Assembly: GCF_000020485.1 (NCBI RefSeq)
Contig: NC_011899.1
Span: 2,202,501-2,266,500 of the forward strand
Source: Halothermothrix orenii H 168
GTDB taxonomy: Bacteria > Bacillota > Halanaerobiia > Halanaerobiales > Halothermotrichaceae
Direction: 5' to 3'
Length of the DNA stretch: 64,000 bases
Below the pieces are notes generated by a model. It worked only from the letters and a program-made list of their open reading frames with translations, had not been told where the DNA came from and did no database searches. Both the position numbers and the translations under genes were made by a program. Within the stretch, counting starts at the first letter, position 1. Every line of letters starts with the position of its first letter. This document shows, one piece after another, positions 18,598 through 27,765 of this stretch.

Positions 18598-19155
18598 TTA
18601 AAATTTATAAGTTAAAGCAAGATTTATACCCAAACCACTAAAATCAAATTCTAATCCTTCTGTTTTGATTTTATTATTTCTATACATAACCTTGCCCTGC
18701 AAGTCCAGACTTTCTGTAATCTTTAAGTTCTTTTCTACCCCCAATTTATAACCAAAGTTCGGCCCCTCCCCGGCAAAATTAAAGCCATGTAACTCTAAAT
18801 AATACAAACCCACTGCCCCAAAAATATAGATATCTGGCATCAATTCATAGTTAAATGTTGCCAGGTAGCCTGTTGTTCCTGTTTCATAACTACTATCCTG
18901 CCAGGCAACTTCCATAGATTCTATCTCACTTCCAAGGGCAAATTCAGGGGAAATCCACTTCCTGTACCCGATGAAAAAGAAAACACCAGCATCAACCTTT
19001 TCTCCCTGAAGATAATTATTTACTTCTTCTAAACTATAGGTGCTAAATCCAGCACCACCATAACCTTCCCAACTTCCGATTTCGGCAGCACAGGCAAATT
19101 CTGAAACCACAAAAATAATCAGCATGAAACTAATAATCAAACAGATATTTTTCAT
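18598..19155 (-). CDS. Small outer-membrane beta-barrel-like protein
   Basis: 185 residues: signal peptide (MKNICLIISFMLIIFVVSEFACA), then a run of alternating amphipathic beta strands rich in glycine and aromatic residues (GYGGAGFSTYSLEE, YIFGAVGLYYLELHG, GLGINLALTYKF). It ends in phenylalanine with the alternating hydrophobic pattern of the beta-signal recognised by the BAM machinery. Length fits an eight-stranded OmpA/OmpW-like barrel. It is probably monocistronic, with its own terminator. The presence of such a protein supports a diderm cell envelope. Specific function unknown. Confidence 0.75.
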   Translation of the reverse strand: MKNICLIISFMLIIFVVSEFACAAEIGSWEGYGGAGFSTYSLEEVNNYLQGEKVDAGVFFFIGYRKWISPEFALGSEIESMEVAWQDSSYETGTTGYLATFNYELMPDIYIFGAVGLYYLELHGFNFAGEGPNFGYKLGVEKNLKITESLDLQGKVMYRNNKIKTEGLEFDFSGLGINLALTYKF

Positions 19156-19234
19156 TCATTATTTCTCTCCTTTGTTTTTAAATTAAATAATCCACTAAAA
19201 TTTATCATAATCTTATTTCCTGTCCAAAAGTTTT

Positions 19235-20122
19235 TTAAGCATGAGCAGTTATTGGAAATGCATAATTATCTAGACTAAAGTTACCTTTAACAAACAGGTA
19301 GTCATCCTCTTCAACCTGGTCATAAGTTCTGCTCTCTAATTCAAGTCCATTACTATCCGGAGTAAAATGAAAGATTGTTTCTATTGTTTTTGAATTTTGA
19401 AAGCTGGCCAGTATTCTTTTATAATCAATCTTAAGCCGGGAGATAACATCATAGATATGCAGCATGCCTCCTTTAACTGAAGCAATGACAATTAGGCCTT
19501 CATCTTCACAGTAATAGATGTTATTATTAAATATCTCCAGGCAATACCAGTAAAGAATATCTTCATTATTTGCTATAAAGAAATCATTTGCAGTAGGTAC
19601 CCTTGATTTGGTAATCTCCTTTAATATTTTGATGTCCTCTAGATTTCCCATATCCAGTCTTCTAAAATTATAACCTGCTTCCCCGGGGTAAACATCCCTG
19701 GTAAAAAACTGAACCTGCTCTCTCCTTTCAAAACCAAAAGAGGGATAAAAGTCAAGGACATTTTTGTTAGCAAAGAGAAAAATGGCATCATAATCTTTTT
19801 CGTATTCTTTCAGAACATGTTTCATTAAATCTTTTGCCAACCCCTTGCCCCGATAGGTACTATCCGTCATAACCGTCCCTAACTGAATTAATCTTCTTTC
19901 TGTTTCTCCCATCAGTAATCTCATTTTTGTTATAGAAACATTAGAGACAATCTTGTCCTCATTAAGGAAAGAATAACAGATATAATTATCTCCCCAGAGA
20001 CCTTGCTGGTACCAATTTTCAAAACTAATCCCAAATACCCTTTTGGCCAGATCATTGAAACTTTTTCTTAAAATATCATTATTTTTATAATCAGAGATCA
20101 ATTTTAAATCCTTTAAATTCAT
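19235..20122 (-). CDS. GNAT-family N-acetyltransferase
   Basis: About 295 residues. ATG 20122 is favoured because AGGTGG lies five bases upstream and the alternative GTG (20131) overlaps that site. The acetyl-CoA binding signature STYRGKGLAKDLMKHVL (motif A, R/Q-x-x-G-x-G/A) lies around residues 95-112, followed by DAIFLFANKNVLDFYPSFGFERREQ. The C-terminal ~130 residues lack an obvious second GNAT domain but are similar in size to Eis-like proteins. It follows the alpha/beta hydrolase gene by 14 bases, so the two are probably one operon. Substrate unknown. Confidence 0.85.
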   Translation of the reverse strand: MNLKDLKLISDYKNNDILRKSFNDLAKRVFGISFENWYQQGLWGDNYICYSFLNEDKIVSNVSITKMRLLMGETERRLIQLGTVMTDSTYRGKGLAKDLMKHVLKEYEKDYDAIFLFANKNVLDFYPSFGFERREQVQFFTRDVYPGEAGYNFRRLDMGNLEDIKILKEITKSRVPTANDFFIANNEDILYWYCLEIFNNNIYYCEDEGLIVIASVKGGMLHIYDVISRLKIDYKRILASFQNSKTIETIFHFTPDSNGLELESRTYDQVEEDDYLFVKGNFSLDNYAFPITAHA

Positions 20123-20136
20123 AAAATCCACCTTCT

Positions 20137-21228
20137 TTAATTGAAATAGGTTTCTGGTAATACTTTATTTACCATAATGTCATGAAATTTGTCTGGTTCG
20201 GTCCATATTTCCCCATGGGCTGAATGCTCAAACCAGATTAATTCTTTACTGGGAGCCTGCAGGTTTTGATAATACTCTTCGATAAATTTGGCAGTATAAT
20301 CATGCTTTCCTATCAGATAGTAGACTGGAATTTCAAGTCTATTTGCCTGTGTAACAAAATTTATATCCTGTAACTGGGAATACACTAGAGGATATGTCTT
20401 GAGTAAACCCTGAAAATACCTTATCCTGTCCAGCCAGGAATATTCCTTGAGCATTATCATACTACTCAGGGTATACCACTCCCTATTCTTTTCATTAAAG
20501 GGATTTTCAGCCCTATAATAACCGGCATAACTGGTCAGAAAAAGTCTATATTTATTTAGCATCCCCTCTCCATAATAAGGGGGTTCACCTGATGCCATTA
20601 ATTTACTAACTAATTTATCATCACCGGCCTTCCGGGCTGCATTTAGAACATAGCGGTACATATATTGGTCTGTTTTTGCGATATTTACCATCTGGGCAGC
20701 ACCAATATAAGCATAGAATTGGTCAGGGAATTTCTGAACAGCCATTGTACCAATGATTGTTCCCCAGGAATGACCTAATAAATATATTTTCTCTTTATTA
20801 AACCTCTTTTTAAGATACCCGGTCAATTCATTAATATCTGCAACATATTGTTCAACAGTCATAGACTCTTTATCTTTTATTGCAGGATAGGATTTTCCAC
20901 ACCCTCTTTGCTCCCAGTTGACCACTATAAAGTCATCTTCTAAATCCTTATTATACTTTAAAAACCTTCCCATTTCACTGGCTCCTGGCCCACCGGAAAG
21001 AAGTAATAAAATTGGATTATTAACACTTTTACCCCTAATAACTACCCACTGTTCCACTCCACCCAGCTCAATTTTCTCCATTGTTGCAATACTTCCAGGA
21101 ATAACCTCTCCATTGGCATCCAGAATTGGTTCAGTACCTGCTGGCATAATAAACATCAATCCTATTAAAGCAATAACGATAACAGTCATAGACATAACTA
21201 CCTTTCTTTTATTAATTGATTTTTTCAT
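20137..21228 (-). CDS. Membrane-anchored alpha/beta hydrolase (S33 aminopeptidase-like)
   Basis: 363 residues with an N-terminal membrane anchor (VVMSMTVIVIALIGLMFIMP). The hydrolase core has the oxyanion-side LLLLSGGPGASEMGRF, the nucleophile elbow GHSWGT, a late acid in KHDYTAKF and the histidine in HSAHGEIW. GGPG plus GHSWGG/T is typical of proline iminopeptidase-like S33 enzymes. The catalytic domain would lie outside the cytoplasmic membrane. It precedes a GNAT gene in the same direction. Substrate unknown; a peptidase or esterase are both possible. Confidence 0.85.
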   Translation of the reverse strand: MKKSINKRKVVMSMTVIVIALIGLMFIMPAGTEPILDANGEVIPGSIATMEKIELGGVEQWVVIRGKSVNNPILLLLSGGPGASEMGRFLKYNKDLEDDFIVVNWEQRGCGKSYPAIKDKESMTVEQYVADINELTGYLKKRFNKEKIYLLGHSWGTIIGTMAVQKFPDQFYAYIGAAQMVNIAKTDQYMYRYVLNAARKAGDDKLVSKLMASGEPPYYGEGMLNKYRLFLTSYAGYYRAENPFNEKNREWYTLSSMIMLKEYSWLDRIRYFQGLLKTYPLVYSQLQDINFVTQANRLEIPVYYLIGKHDYTAKFIEEYYQNLQAPSKELIWFEHSAHGEIWTEPDKFHDIMVNKVLPETYFN

Positions 21229-21342
21229 GTTAACCCCCGATATTAATTATAATTTTAGTAGTATTAAAAAAGCTATCCATAATTTTATTAGAATAAACGC
21301 CACTACCCGTTTCCAGATACTCCTTCTCTTAAATGGCAGCCA

Positions 21343-21546
21343 CTACAATTTATCCCCTTTTTTTACTGATAACAAAGTTAATCCCAGATCCCTTACATGG
21401 TCTATTACTGCATGTAGAGTTGGCTGGTCAATTCTCCCTGTAATCTTTGTTTTCCCATCAGATTGCAGGGATACTTCCAGTTCCTCAAACATGATAAACC
21501 TTTTCTTTTTCAGGTGGCCTTTGACAGTAATCTCATAATAATCCAT
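21343..21546 (-). CDS. Conserved small protein of unknown function
   Basis: 67 residues, ATG preceded by GGGGAGA. YYEITVKGHL at the start and the C-terminal pattern GRIDQPTLHAVIDHVRDLGLTLLSVKK match a small protein family I recall across Firmicutes and Actinobacteria (consensus YEIxVKGHL...DQAALHGLLxRIRDLxLxLLSV). No enzymatic motif or membrane segment is visible; it is probably a compact alpha/beta domain. In other genomes relatives often lie beside stress or detoxification genes, but here the neighbours give no clear clue. Confidence 0.75.
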   Translation of the reverse strand: MDYYEITVKGHLKKKRFIMFEELEVSLQSDGKTKITGRIDQPTLHAVIDHVRDLGLTLLSVKKGDKL

Positions 21547-21674
21547 ATTTTGTCTCCCCGCTTTCTTTGTTACCTGCTGTTCTGATTGGCATTTTTTTAG
21601 AGCTTAATCAAAATTAACTTGTAAATACATAATAACGCATAATCTATAAAAGGTAACCTATCAAAAGTTAGGTA

Positions 21675-21705
21675 TTAAAAAAACCCTTACCTTTTTCGGT
21701 AAGGG
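21675..21705 (-). terminator. Terminator of ABC operon 3
   Basis: CCCTTACC pairs with GGTAAGGG around a six-base loop, followed on minus by a seven-T run. About 130 bases downstream of the GH43 stop. Confidence 0.8.
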
Positions 21706-21832
21706 CAACTATTTTAATATATAATACTTCATTAACAATTTATAGTTTATTTCGTTTTTGACTTTTACAATTAAATCCTTCTATAAAGTATCTTTCTTAA
21801 ATTTTTGTATTTTAATTTATATGTTATAAAAA

Positions 21833-22780
21833 TTAATTACTCCGCGGTCCTGGTTGTGGTGACCTTGTTGGACCTTTTACTTTTAATATTCCATCTTCAA
21901 AATATAATCTGTCAATGTTAACCGTCCTATCCCCACCCGGTGAATCGGGATAGGTATGGGTGTGATATACAACAAATAATTCACTGCCGTCTGGTGATAC
22001 GGTTACGCTGTTATGGCCTGGCCCTGAAATGCCTTTGTCCATCCTTTTCGATAATATGGGGTTACCACTATATTTTATCCAGGGACCCAAGGGGGTTTCT
22101 GCCACAGCATAACCAATCGAATAATCCGGGGATGCGTAACAATTAGCTGAATACATCATATAGTACTTACCTTCATGTTTAATGACAAAGGGGCCTTCAT
22201 TCCACTGCCAGGCATCATTTATCCCCTCCCAGTCCTGACTTGGTTGAATTGCTAAAACCGGGTCACCTTTTAATTCGAGAAGGTCCTGGCTCATTTCCTG
22301 TACATAAATTTGACTTATATGAATACCATTGATAATATTTTCAGAACAATCCTTGACGTAATAAATGTACGGGGTGCCATCTTGATCTATAAATATATGG
22401 GCGTCTATGAAGGATAAGCCACGGTCAAAAAGAGGAGCTTTAATATTTTTAAAAGGGCCCAGAGGACTTTTGCTACTAGCAAGAGCTATCTTTAAATGAC
22501 CATCATTATCCCTGGCACTATATGTCATATAAAATTTATTATTATAAAAAATAACCTCAGGGGCCCAGAAATCTTCTGTTCCCCAGCCATTTTTTTCATA
22601 ATAAGAATCCAGGGCCAACCCCTTTAATTCCCAGTCAACCAGGTTTGGTGATTCCCAGACCTTAAAGCCCCGGTTAATTGCTGAAGTAGCGTAAAGATAA
22701 TACCGTGATTCATGTTTTAAGACATAGGGATCACCAATACCGGTTATCCCACCAACTGGATTTGTATAGGTATCTTTCAT
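21833..22780 (-). CDS. Glycoside hydrolase family 43 enzyme (arabinofuranosidase/xylosidase type)
   Basis: 315 residues, a single five-bladed propeller without signal peptide, so cytoplasmic. The three GH43 acids are visible: base Asp17 in GIGDPYVLK, pKa-modulator Asp126 in FIDAHIF, and acid Glu195 in WNEGPF. Conserved FWAPEVIFYNNKFYMTYSA and GPGHNSV complete the fold. No C-terminal beta-sandwich is present. GH43 enzymes of this size cleave arabinofuranosides, xylosides or arabinan. It is the last gene of the operon with GH1-like and GH2 enzymes. I recall a structurally studied GH43 arabinofuranosidase from Halothermothrix orenii, but have not verified it is this gene. Confidence 0.92.
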   Translation of the reverse strand: MKDTYTNPVGGITGIGDPYVLKHESRYYLYATSAINRGFKVWESPNLVDWELKGLALDSYYEKNGWGTEDFWAPEVIFYNNKFYMTYSARDNDGHLKIALASSKSPLGPFKNIKAPLFDRGLSFIDAHIFIDQDGTPYIYYVKDCSENIINGIHISQIYVQEMSQDLLELKGDPVLAIQPSQDWEGINDAWQWNEGPFVIKHEGKYYMMYSANCYASPDYSIGYAVAETPLGPWIKYSGNPILSKRMDKGISGPGHNSVTVSPDGSELFVVYHTHTYPDSPGGDRTVNIDRLYFEDGILKVKGPTRSPQPGPRSN

Positions 22781-22887
22781 TTATAACCTCTCCTTTTTAT
22801 ATGCTTTATATCCATAACTAAAGTACTTGCATCAGGTTTACAAAAATAATTGGTGGTTCCCTATTGCTTAAAAACTTTCAGCTTTTT

Positions 22888-25566
22888 TTATTTGTGTTCT
22901 TGAAAATAATTTATAAGTTTATTTAATAAAAGACTGGCAATAGGGTGAGTATGATAATTAGAAATTAATTTTAATGTTGTAACTAATACCTGACCCCTGC
23001 CCCAGTTCATAACAAAGGTAGTTGCCCCAAAGTCACCTAACCATCCGGCAAAATTACCACTTATTATTTCTGTACAATTTAAATCAACCAGGTTTTTGAC
23101 CTTGTAATCTGGATAGATATCTTCAAGTTCCCAACCCGAAATTTTTAAAAGGGGAATACCATCAAAAATATCTGTATTTATGAAATTAAAGGTAGCAGCC
23201 CTATCCCAGCTCTCGCCACCAGGCAATTTGGTAAAATTAATATAACCCTTATCCTGAATCCTGTTGCCATTTTCAGCCAGAAAAACTACCCGGGTCCCAT
23301 TACGCACTTCTTTTAGTACTTCTTCAGTCAAATTATCAGTAAGTACAAGGGAATTATTAGTTTTCAATTCAAATCCATTGTTCTTAAGTTTATTTTTAAA
23401 TTCATGAGATAAACCCTTTACCTGTAATGACTTCCCTGTTTTCTTTATTTCTCTTCGATTGGTTACCGTTAATTCTTCATAATTTGAAGTAACTACCTCT
23501 TTTTCCTCTTCCAGCTCAACCCTCAATTTAACCCCTCTGGATCCTGTCCAGTCACCAGGGAAGTTAAATTTAATTTCATCAAGACGCTGGTTTGAATAAG
23601 CCGGTATCTTAACAGGAAAGATCCCCTTCAATTCGCTTTCTTCCAAATACCATCTAAAAACTCCCTGAATCTTTTTATCACTATTGTTTATAACTATGGG
23701 AGTAAAGGAGCATTCTTCACCTGACCAGAAGTTATGTTTATTTATATTAATAGCAAGAATCACCTGGCCATTAAAATGGTTAATACAATTATTTCTAAAT
23801 TTAGGATTTCTAAAGTAATCCAGAAATCCGTTAGTTTCCCATTCAATATCTGTCAGTTCTGTTACTACATATCCTGCAATCTCACTTCTTTTTCTCATCT
23901 CCTCTATAATACTCTTTACCCCTCTAAATTGCCTCTCCTGGGTTAAATAACATAGCTCATCATAACTTTTGAATATTTTATTAAGATTATATTTTTTATA
24001 ATTTTCTTTCAGGGTAGCAGGTATTTTAAAGTCCTCCGAAAATAATTTTGAATTACCCCGGTACCATTCAGGCAACTCCTCATATGCCTCTTCGATTTTA
24101 CTTATTTCCGGTAAGCCCCACATACCAAACTCGGAAACAATTAAAGGTTCTCCGTTATATTTATACCCGTCAACATAATTTGCTCCAGGTTTTTTTATAA
24201 TATAATTATCCAGATCTTCCTGCCATTCTTTATGATTTTCCGGTACAGCAAAATATCGGTGGTAATCATTTATATCTGTTTTGACATGGGCCCATCCTGA
24301 ATTGTCACAGATTAACCGGGTAGGATCCAGCTCCCTGGCATATTCATAAAAACCTTCAACCCACTTTTGCATATCCTTATTTTCTTTTAGTTTCCATTCC
24401 AGTCCCCACTCTTCATTGTATATACTCCAGGCAATAATTGAAGGATGGTTATAGTCTCTTTTAACCATTCTGGTAAATTCCTTTTTAAACCTCTTCCTTG
24501 CCTGCGGGGTCCAGCTGGCATAGTTAGCCGGTTCTTCCCAAATTAACATTCCAAGATAATCGGCCCAGTAAAGATATCTGGGGTCTTCTGTCTTTATATG
24601 TTTTCTTAAAAGGTTAAAACCCATCTCTTTAGCCTTTAATATCTCCTCTTTTATCAACTCTTCACTTTCCGGTCGGTAGATGGTTTTAGGCCAGAAGGCC
24701 TGGTCCAGGGCCCCTCTTATATATAATGGTTTATGATTTAAATATACCATCCCATTTTTATATTCTATTTTCCTCATTCCAAAGTAAGTTTGATAACTGT
24801 CAATTATACTATTGCCATCCTTTAATATAACTGTCATGTCGTATAAGGCCGGTGATTCTGGACCCCATAAATATAAATCTAAAATTTCCAGTTCATATAA
24901 CTCCTGTTCATCCAGGAAATACTTATAAGTATGTGTTTTACTTCCCTCTACTTTATTACCATTTACCCTGGGGTCTATTTTAAATTCTATTCTGGGGTTG
25001 ACTAGCCTATCTCTATCTTTTATTTTAACTTGGGTTATAGCCCGTTTATTATCAATATCAGGGGTGATAAGAACATTTTCAATAAAGGTTTTGTCATATC
25101 CAACTAATAATACATCCTGCCAGATACCACTTACCCTTGTATACCAGCTTCCCTGTTTGCCATGGGGAATCTCATCATTATCATCAGGATCAAAAACCCT
25201 GACCACAATTAAATTATCCCCTTCTTTAAGGTGCTCGGTAACTTCAAAATCGAAAGGGGTATACCCTCCCTCGTGGGAACCCAGGTATTTACCATTTATC
25301 CATACATCAGACACATAATCTACCGCTTCAAACTTTAAGAAAAATCTCTTAAATTCGTGGATGGCTTCATTTATATTAAACTCCCTTGAGTACCAGGCAT
25401 AGCCTGTATAAGTAACCATCTCTTTATTGTAAGTTTGCCAGGCCCCGGGGACCTTAACGGACTCACCTTCAAAACCGTTAATATACCATTCATTCTGTTC
25501 TCCAATTTTTTCTGGGTCTGTCGTAAAGTTCCATAGTCCATTTAATTCTTTAATAATACATCCCAT
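22888..25566 (-). CDS. Large glycoside hydrolase family 2 enzyme
   Basis: About 892 residues from the ATG at 25566 (GGGGGG ten bases upstream; GTG 25572 also possible). No signal peptide. Sugar-binding domain with LKFEAVDYVSDVWINGKYLG and EGDNLIVVRVFDPDDNDEIP (about 60-165), Ig-like domain, then TIM barrel from LYIRGALDQAFWPKTIY. Acid/base glutamate in WSIYNEEWG (around 385) and nucleophile in IVSEFGMWG (around 478). A C-terminal ~250-residue tail is of unknown type. It is part of the arabinoside/hemicellulose-type operon 3. Specificity could be beta-galactosidase, glucuronidase or mannosidase-like; not decided. Confidence 0.88.
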   Translation of the reverse strand: MGCIIKELNGLWNFTTDPEKIGEQNEWYINGFEGESVKVPGAWQTYNKEMVTYTGYAWYSREFNINEAIHEFKRFFLKFEAVDYVSDVWINGKYLGSHEGGYTPFDFEVTEHLKEGDNLIVVRVFDPDDNDEIPHGKQGSWYTRVSGIWQDVLLVGYDKTFIENVLITPDIDNKRAITQVKIKDRDRLVNPRIEFKIDPRVNGNKVEGSKTHTYKYFLDEQELYELEILDLYLWGPESPALYDMTVILKDGNSIIDSYQTYFGMRKIEYKNGMVYLNHKPLYIRGALDQAFWPKTIYRPESEELIKEEILKAKEMGFNLLRKHIKTEDPRYLYWADYLGMLIWEEPANYASWTPQARKRFKKEFTRMVKRDYNHPSIIAWSIYNEEWGLEWKLKENKDMQKWVEGFYEYARELDPTRLICDNSGWAHVKTDINDYHRYFAVPENHKEWQEDLDNYIIKKPGANYVDGYKYNGEPLIVSEFGMWGLPEISKIEEAYEELPEWYRGNSKLFSEDFKIPATLKENYKKYNLNKIFKSYDELCYLTQERQFRGVKSIIEEMRKRSEIAGYVVTELTDIEWETNGFLDYFRNPKFRNNCINHFNGQVILAININKHNFWSGEECSFTPIVINNSDKKIQGVFRWYLEESELKGIFPVKIPAYSNQRLDEIKFNFPGDWTGSRGVKLRVELEEEKEVVTSNYEELTVTNRREIKKTGKSLQVKGLSHEFKNKLKNNGFELKTNNSLVLTDNLTEEVLKEVRNGTRVVFLAENGNRIQDKGYINFTKLPGGESWDRAATFNFINTDIFDGIPLLKISGWELEDIYPDYKVKNLVDLNCTEIISGNFAGWLGDFGATTFVMNWGRGQVLVTTLKLISNYHTHPIASLLLNKLINYFQEHK

Positions 25567-25597
25567 CAGCACTTTACCCCCCTGCTATTAACTTGAA

Positions 25598-26872
25598 CTA
25601 TTTTTTCAAAGCAATATCTCCAACAATCTCCTGTTTATCTCCTTTAGCAATTTGTTTAAACACTTCAACCACAGGGGTTTTTACCCTTTTTAACACCCCG
25701 TTAAATTGTATCTCAAGACTCCATAGACCCATTTCTTCAAGGTATTCTTCAACGGGTTTATGACCTTCCATATAATCCCAGTTTACCAGGTCAAAAAGTG
25801 GCCACCAGGTATAACCGATCAAGGGAATCCCTTCTTTCCTTAAATCCCTGACCAGCCCTACTGAATCTTTCAACCAGTTTATTCTATCATTGACTGTACC
25901 ATTAGTACTTGTTTCAGTTATGACTACCGGTCTTTTATACCTTTTATAATATTCCTTTAATACTTTTTCCAGCCCTTTAGCCCCACCCCAGATTAAACCG
26001 GTCTTTATATCGTCATTGTCCTTAAATACCCGGTTAACAGATAATTCAGGATAATAATTTAATCCCATTATATCAATGGTTATCCGATTTACTTGAAACC
26101 ATTTAAAATCCTCGTTAGTAAACCCGTTTTCTTTCAAATAATTATATAAATAGTGATTTTTATTAACTCTACCTGTTATTAAATCAAACATTAAAAAATG
26201 TCTTTCCTTTTCAAATTTAACCCGATCTTTCAGAGACTTATCATCTGTTAAATAATCACCGGTTGCTTCTACATGAATCATTTTGGAATCAGGATTTACT
26301 TTCTTTATCTCTCTAACTGTGTAGATAATTCCTTTACATAAATTCTTCATAACCTGAACAAAACCACTGTTACCACTTAAATACGGGGGCCAGAAACCCG
26401 TTTCCCCACAAAATTTAGCATTAATATAAGGTTCATTTAGTGGAGTATAATAAATAATATCCTTATACCGGGCAGCAAATTCCCTGGCATAACTGGCTAC
26501 TTTACTGGGGTAATTAGGATTAATAAATTCATTATCTAACCATAGTGGTGTCCCGTAATGCATTAAATCTATAATGGGGCTAATATTATTGACATTTACC
26601 AGATAGTCCAGGACCTGATCAGTCCAGCTCCAATCAAAAACACCATCAGCAGGGTTTACCCGATACCACGGTATACCATATCTCGTCATCTCAAAACCCG
26701 ATTCCTTAATTAAATCTATATCTTCTTTCCAGAAGATATAATGCTGGGTCAATTCGTATTCATCAAGTCTCCTCTTCCCCGGTTTGACCTGACCTACAAA
26801 GGTATCTTCAATACCTGTTATCCAACGAAAATCTGATGCTTTCTTGCTTTGTCTTAGAATGTCTTGGCTCAT
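25598..26872 (-). CDS. GH1-like clan A glycosidase
   Basis: 424 residues, ATG seven bases after GGAGG. A TIM-barrel glycosidase: FWKEDIDLIKESGFEMTRYGIPWYRVNP near the N-terminus, HYGTPLWL (cf. HWDLPQWL in GH1), acid/base Glu147 in TPLNEPYIN and nucleophile near residue 319 in VITETSTNG. GH1 normally has ITENG, so the residue after the nucleophile differs (T for N). The protein lacks several substrate-subsite loops of classical beta-glucosidases, so it may be a divergent GH1 relative. It follows the ABC permeases and precedes GH2 and GH43 genes in one operon. Confidence 0.8.
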   Translation of the reverse strand: MSQDILRQSKKASDFRWITGIEDTFVGQVKPGKRRLDEYELTQHYIFWKEDIDLIKESGFEMTRYGIPWYRVNPADGVFDWSWTDQVLDYLVNVNNISPIIDLMHYGTPLWLDNEFINPNYPSKVASYAREFAARYKDIIYYTPLNEPYINAKFCGETGFWPPYLSGNSGFVQVMKNLCKGIIYTVREIKKVNPDSKMIHVEATGDYLTDDKSLKDRVKFEKERHFLMFDLITGRVNKNHYLYNYLKENGFTNEDFKWFQVNRITIDIMGLNYYPELSVNRVFKDNDDIKTGLIWGGAKGLEKVLKEYYKRYKRPVVITETSTNGTVNDRINWLKDSVGLVRDLRKEGIPLIGYTWWPLFDLVNWDYMEGHKPVEEYLEEMGLWSLEIQFNGVLKRVKTPVVEVFKQIAKGDKQEIVGDIALKK

Positions 26873-26931
26873 ATAACTTCCTCCAGTTTTAATATAATAA
26901 TTGTAATATTAAATTATTCACACTGGGTTAG

Positions 26932-27753
26932 CTACCCCTTAAGTCCTGTTAAAGCTATACCTTTTATAAAAAATCGTTGGGCAAACAGATAAGCAACAAC
27001 AATAGGTAATAACGCCAGAGTAGCCCCGGCCATTAATAATCCATATTCAATTACATGTTCCCCCATGAATAATGCCAGTCCTACCGGAAGGGTCCTCATG
27101 GTAGAACTACTTGTCATAACCAGTGGCCATAAGAAATCATTCCAGTTATACATAAAATGGAAGATTGCCAGTGTTGTTAATGCCGGTTTTGACAGGGGTA
27201 ATATGATGTTCCAGTAAATCCTGAATTCGGAACACCCGTCTATCCTGGCAGCATCTTCCAGTTCCCCGGGAATAGTAATAAAGAACTGTCGAAGCAAAAA
27301 TATACCGAAGGCATTGCTGGCTCTTGGAATTATCAACGCCAGAAACGTATCCAGCCAGCCCAGGTTAAATAATATTTTAAAAACAGGTATTAAAGTTACC
27401 TGAAAAGGCACCATTAGAGTTGCCAACACCAGTATAAATAAAAACTTTTTTCCCGGAAAATTAATACGGGCAAAAGCATATGCAGCCATAGAATCAAAAA
27501 ATACAGATATTACTGTAACCCCCACTGCGAAAATTACAGTGTTGATAAAAAACCTTACAAAAGGGATGCTCTTCCAGATGTTTAAGTAAGATTTTAAAGT
27601 AAATGTCCTGGGAATCAGGGTTGGAGGATAAGACACTATATCGGATTCTATTTTAAATGAAGTTAACACCATCCATATAAAAGGGTATAAAGTAATAACT
27701 AAAAAAAACAGTAAAATGAAATATATAAGGATTTTATTAATTGTTCTGGTCAT
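26932..27753 (-). CDS. Sugar ABC transporter permease, MalG type (operon 3)
   Basis: About 273 residues. ATG 27753 is six bases after GGGGTGG; an ATG at 27759 abuts that site and is less likely. Six helices, starting KILIYFILLFFLVITLYPFIW. EAA motif EDAARIDGCSEFRIYWNIILP. Second permease of a CUT1-type importer, 12 bases after the MalF-type stop. Downstream genes encode GH1-like, GH2 and GH43 enzymes, which suggests hemicellulose-derived oligosaccharides. Confidence 0.9.
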   Translation of the reverse strand: MTRTINKILIYFILLFFLVITLYPFIWMVLTSFKIESDIVSYPPTLIPRTFTLKSYLNIWKSIPFVRFFINTVIFAVGVTVISVFFDSMAAYAFARINFPGKKFLFILVLATLMVPFQVTLIPVFKILFNLGWLDTFLALIIPRASNAFGIFLLRQFFITIPGELEDAARIDGCSEFRIYWNIILPLSKPALTTLAIFHFMYNWNDFLWPLVMTSSSTMRTLPVGLALFMGEHVIEYGLLMAGATLALLPIVVAYLFAQRFFIKGIALTGLKG

Positions 27754-27765
27754 TTTCATCCACCC

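Noticed and set aside
20918-21538. 206-codon plus-strand ORF
   Set aside because: Antisense to the alpha/beta hydrolase and the small conserved protein; composition rich in S, T, I, L from reverse reading.
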